From Blastocladiella emersonii ATCC 22665 (lineage: Eukaryota > Blastocladiomycota > Blastocladiomycetes > Blastocladiales > Blastocladiaceae): 64,000 nt of DNA. The notes below the pieces were generated by a model. It was given only the letters and a program-made list of their open reading frames with translations. It had not been told where the DNA came from and made no database searches. The stretch covers positions 1,240,001 through 1,304,000 of the forward strand of contig JANHCV010000006.1 of the NCBI GenBank assembly GCA_025594325.1, in the 5' to 3' direction. Below, in pieces: positions 63,902 to 64,000 of the stretch; position 1 is the stretch's first letter; every line of letters starts with the position of its first letter. The translations under genes were made by a program, and so were the position numbers.

Positions 63902-64000
63902 GGCGGAGGGAATTCGGATGCGGCTTGGGCGGCAGCGAGAGCGAGGAAAGAGCAGGACGCGGCTTTCGACGGGATACAGTACCCCCTTGGGCAGGGACGC
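63902..64000. other. Upstream flank of AARSD1, window edge
   Basis: 99 nt of presumed promoter; too short to judge. Confidence 0.3.

Overview
This 64-kb window is nuclear DNA from a GC-rich eukaryote, most likely a zoosporic (flagellated) early-diverging fungus; a Blastocladiomycota- or chytrid-like source is my inference. The genes are dense and read from both strands. Many are split by very short introns (52-150 nt, mostly 55-80), typically with GTACG/GTGCG donors, CTGAC-like branch sites and TAG/CAG acceptors. The content is eukaryotic housekeeping (UBC12, NFU1, EMC1, AP-1 gamma, ATG1, mitochondrial uL6, AARSD1) plus fungal wall or surface proteins (a chitin-deacetylase-like protein, a lysozyme/GH19-like protein with a huge mucin tail). 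A pericentrin-type PACT protein and a class C GPCR fit an organism that keeps centrioles and chemotactic zoospores. No tRNA, rRNA, operon or CRISPR signal was seen.

Layout. 1-7 kb, all on the minus strand: a partial low-complexity protein, UBC12, NFU1 and a secreted inactive-looking polysaccharide deacetylase homologue. 7-13 kb, plus strand: a PH-domain protein, then a tandem F-box/RCC1-like family (two intact copies flanked by two decayed remnants). 13.3-19 kb: an 1831-residue coiled-coil protein with a C-terminal PACT domain. It can only be assembled by recognising a 4-nt first coding exon and a 3' exon. 19-20.5 kb: two pseudogene pieces of a second multicopy family. 22-31 kb: a D-x-N-x-D-G repeat protein, mitochondrial uL6, two small unknown proteins, a patatin/TAG lipase and EMC1.

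31-37.5 kb is an accessory island. It holds the best-preserved member of the second family, a decayed relative on the other strand, a 5'-truncated degenerate RT/RNase H LINE, and a frameshifted ABCC-type transporter fragment. 37.8-39.6 kb: a cytochrome b5-acyl-CoA dehydrogenase fusion. 39.6-41.8 kb: mostly non-coding with a degenerate direct repeat. 41.8-48 kb: the mucin-tailed lysozyme-like protein and a divergent small secreted protein. 48-58 kb: AP-1 gamma, a flavin reductase-like protein, ATG1/ULK kinase and a polytopic membrane protein. 58.4-64 kb: a chimeric receptor with signal peptide, BMP/PnrA-like nucleoside-binding domain, kelch propeller and 7TM class C core, then another pseudogene of the second family and AARSD1.

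All gene models here are read by eye from frames, splice consensus and family conservation. Exon joins were checked for phase arithmetic, but no transcript evidence was available. Most conspicuous items: the BMP-kelch-GPCR chimera, the two locally decaying gene families, the pseudo-deacetylase, the PACT protein and the b5-ACAD fusion.
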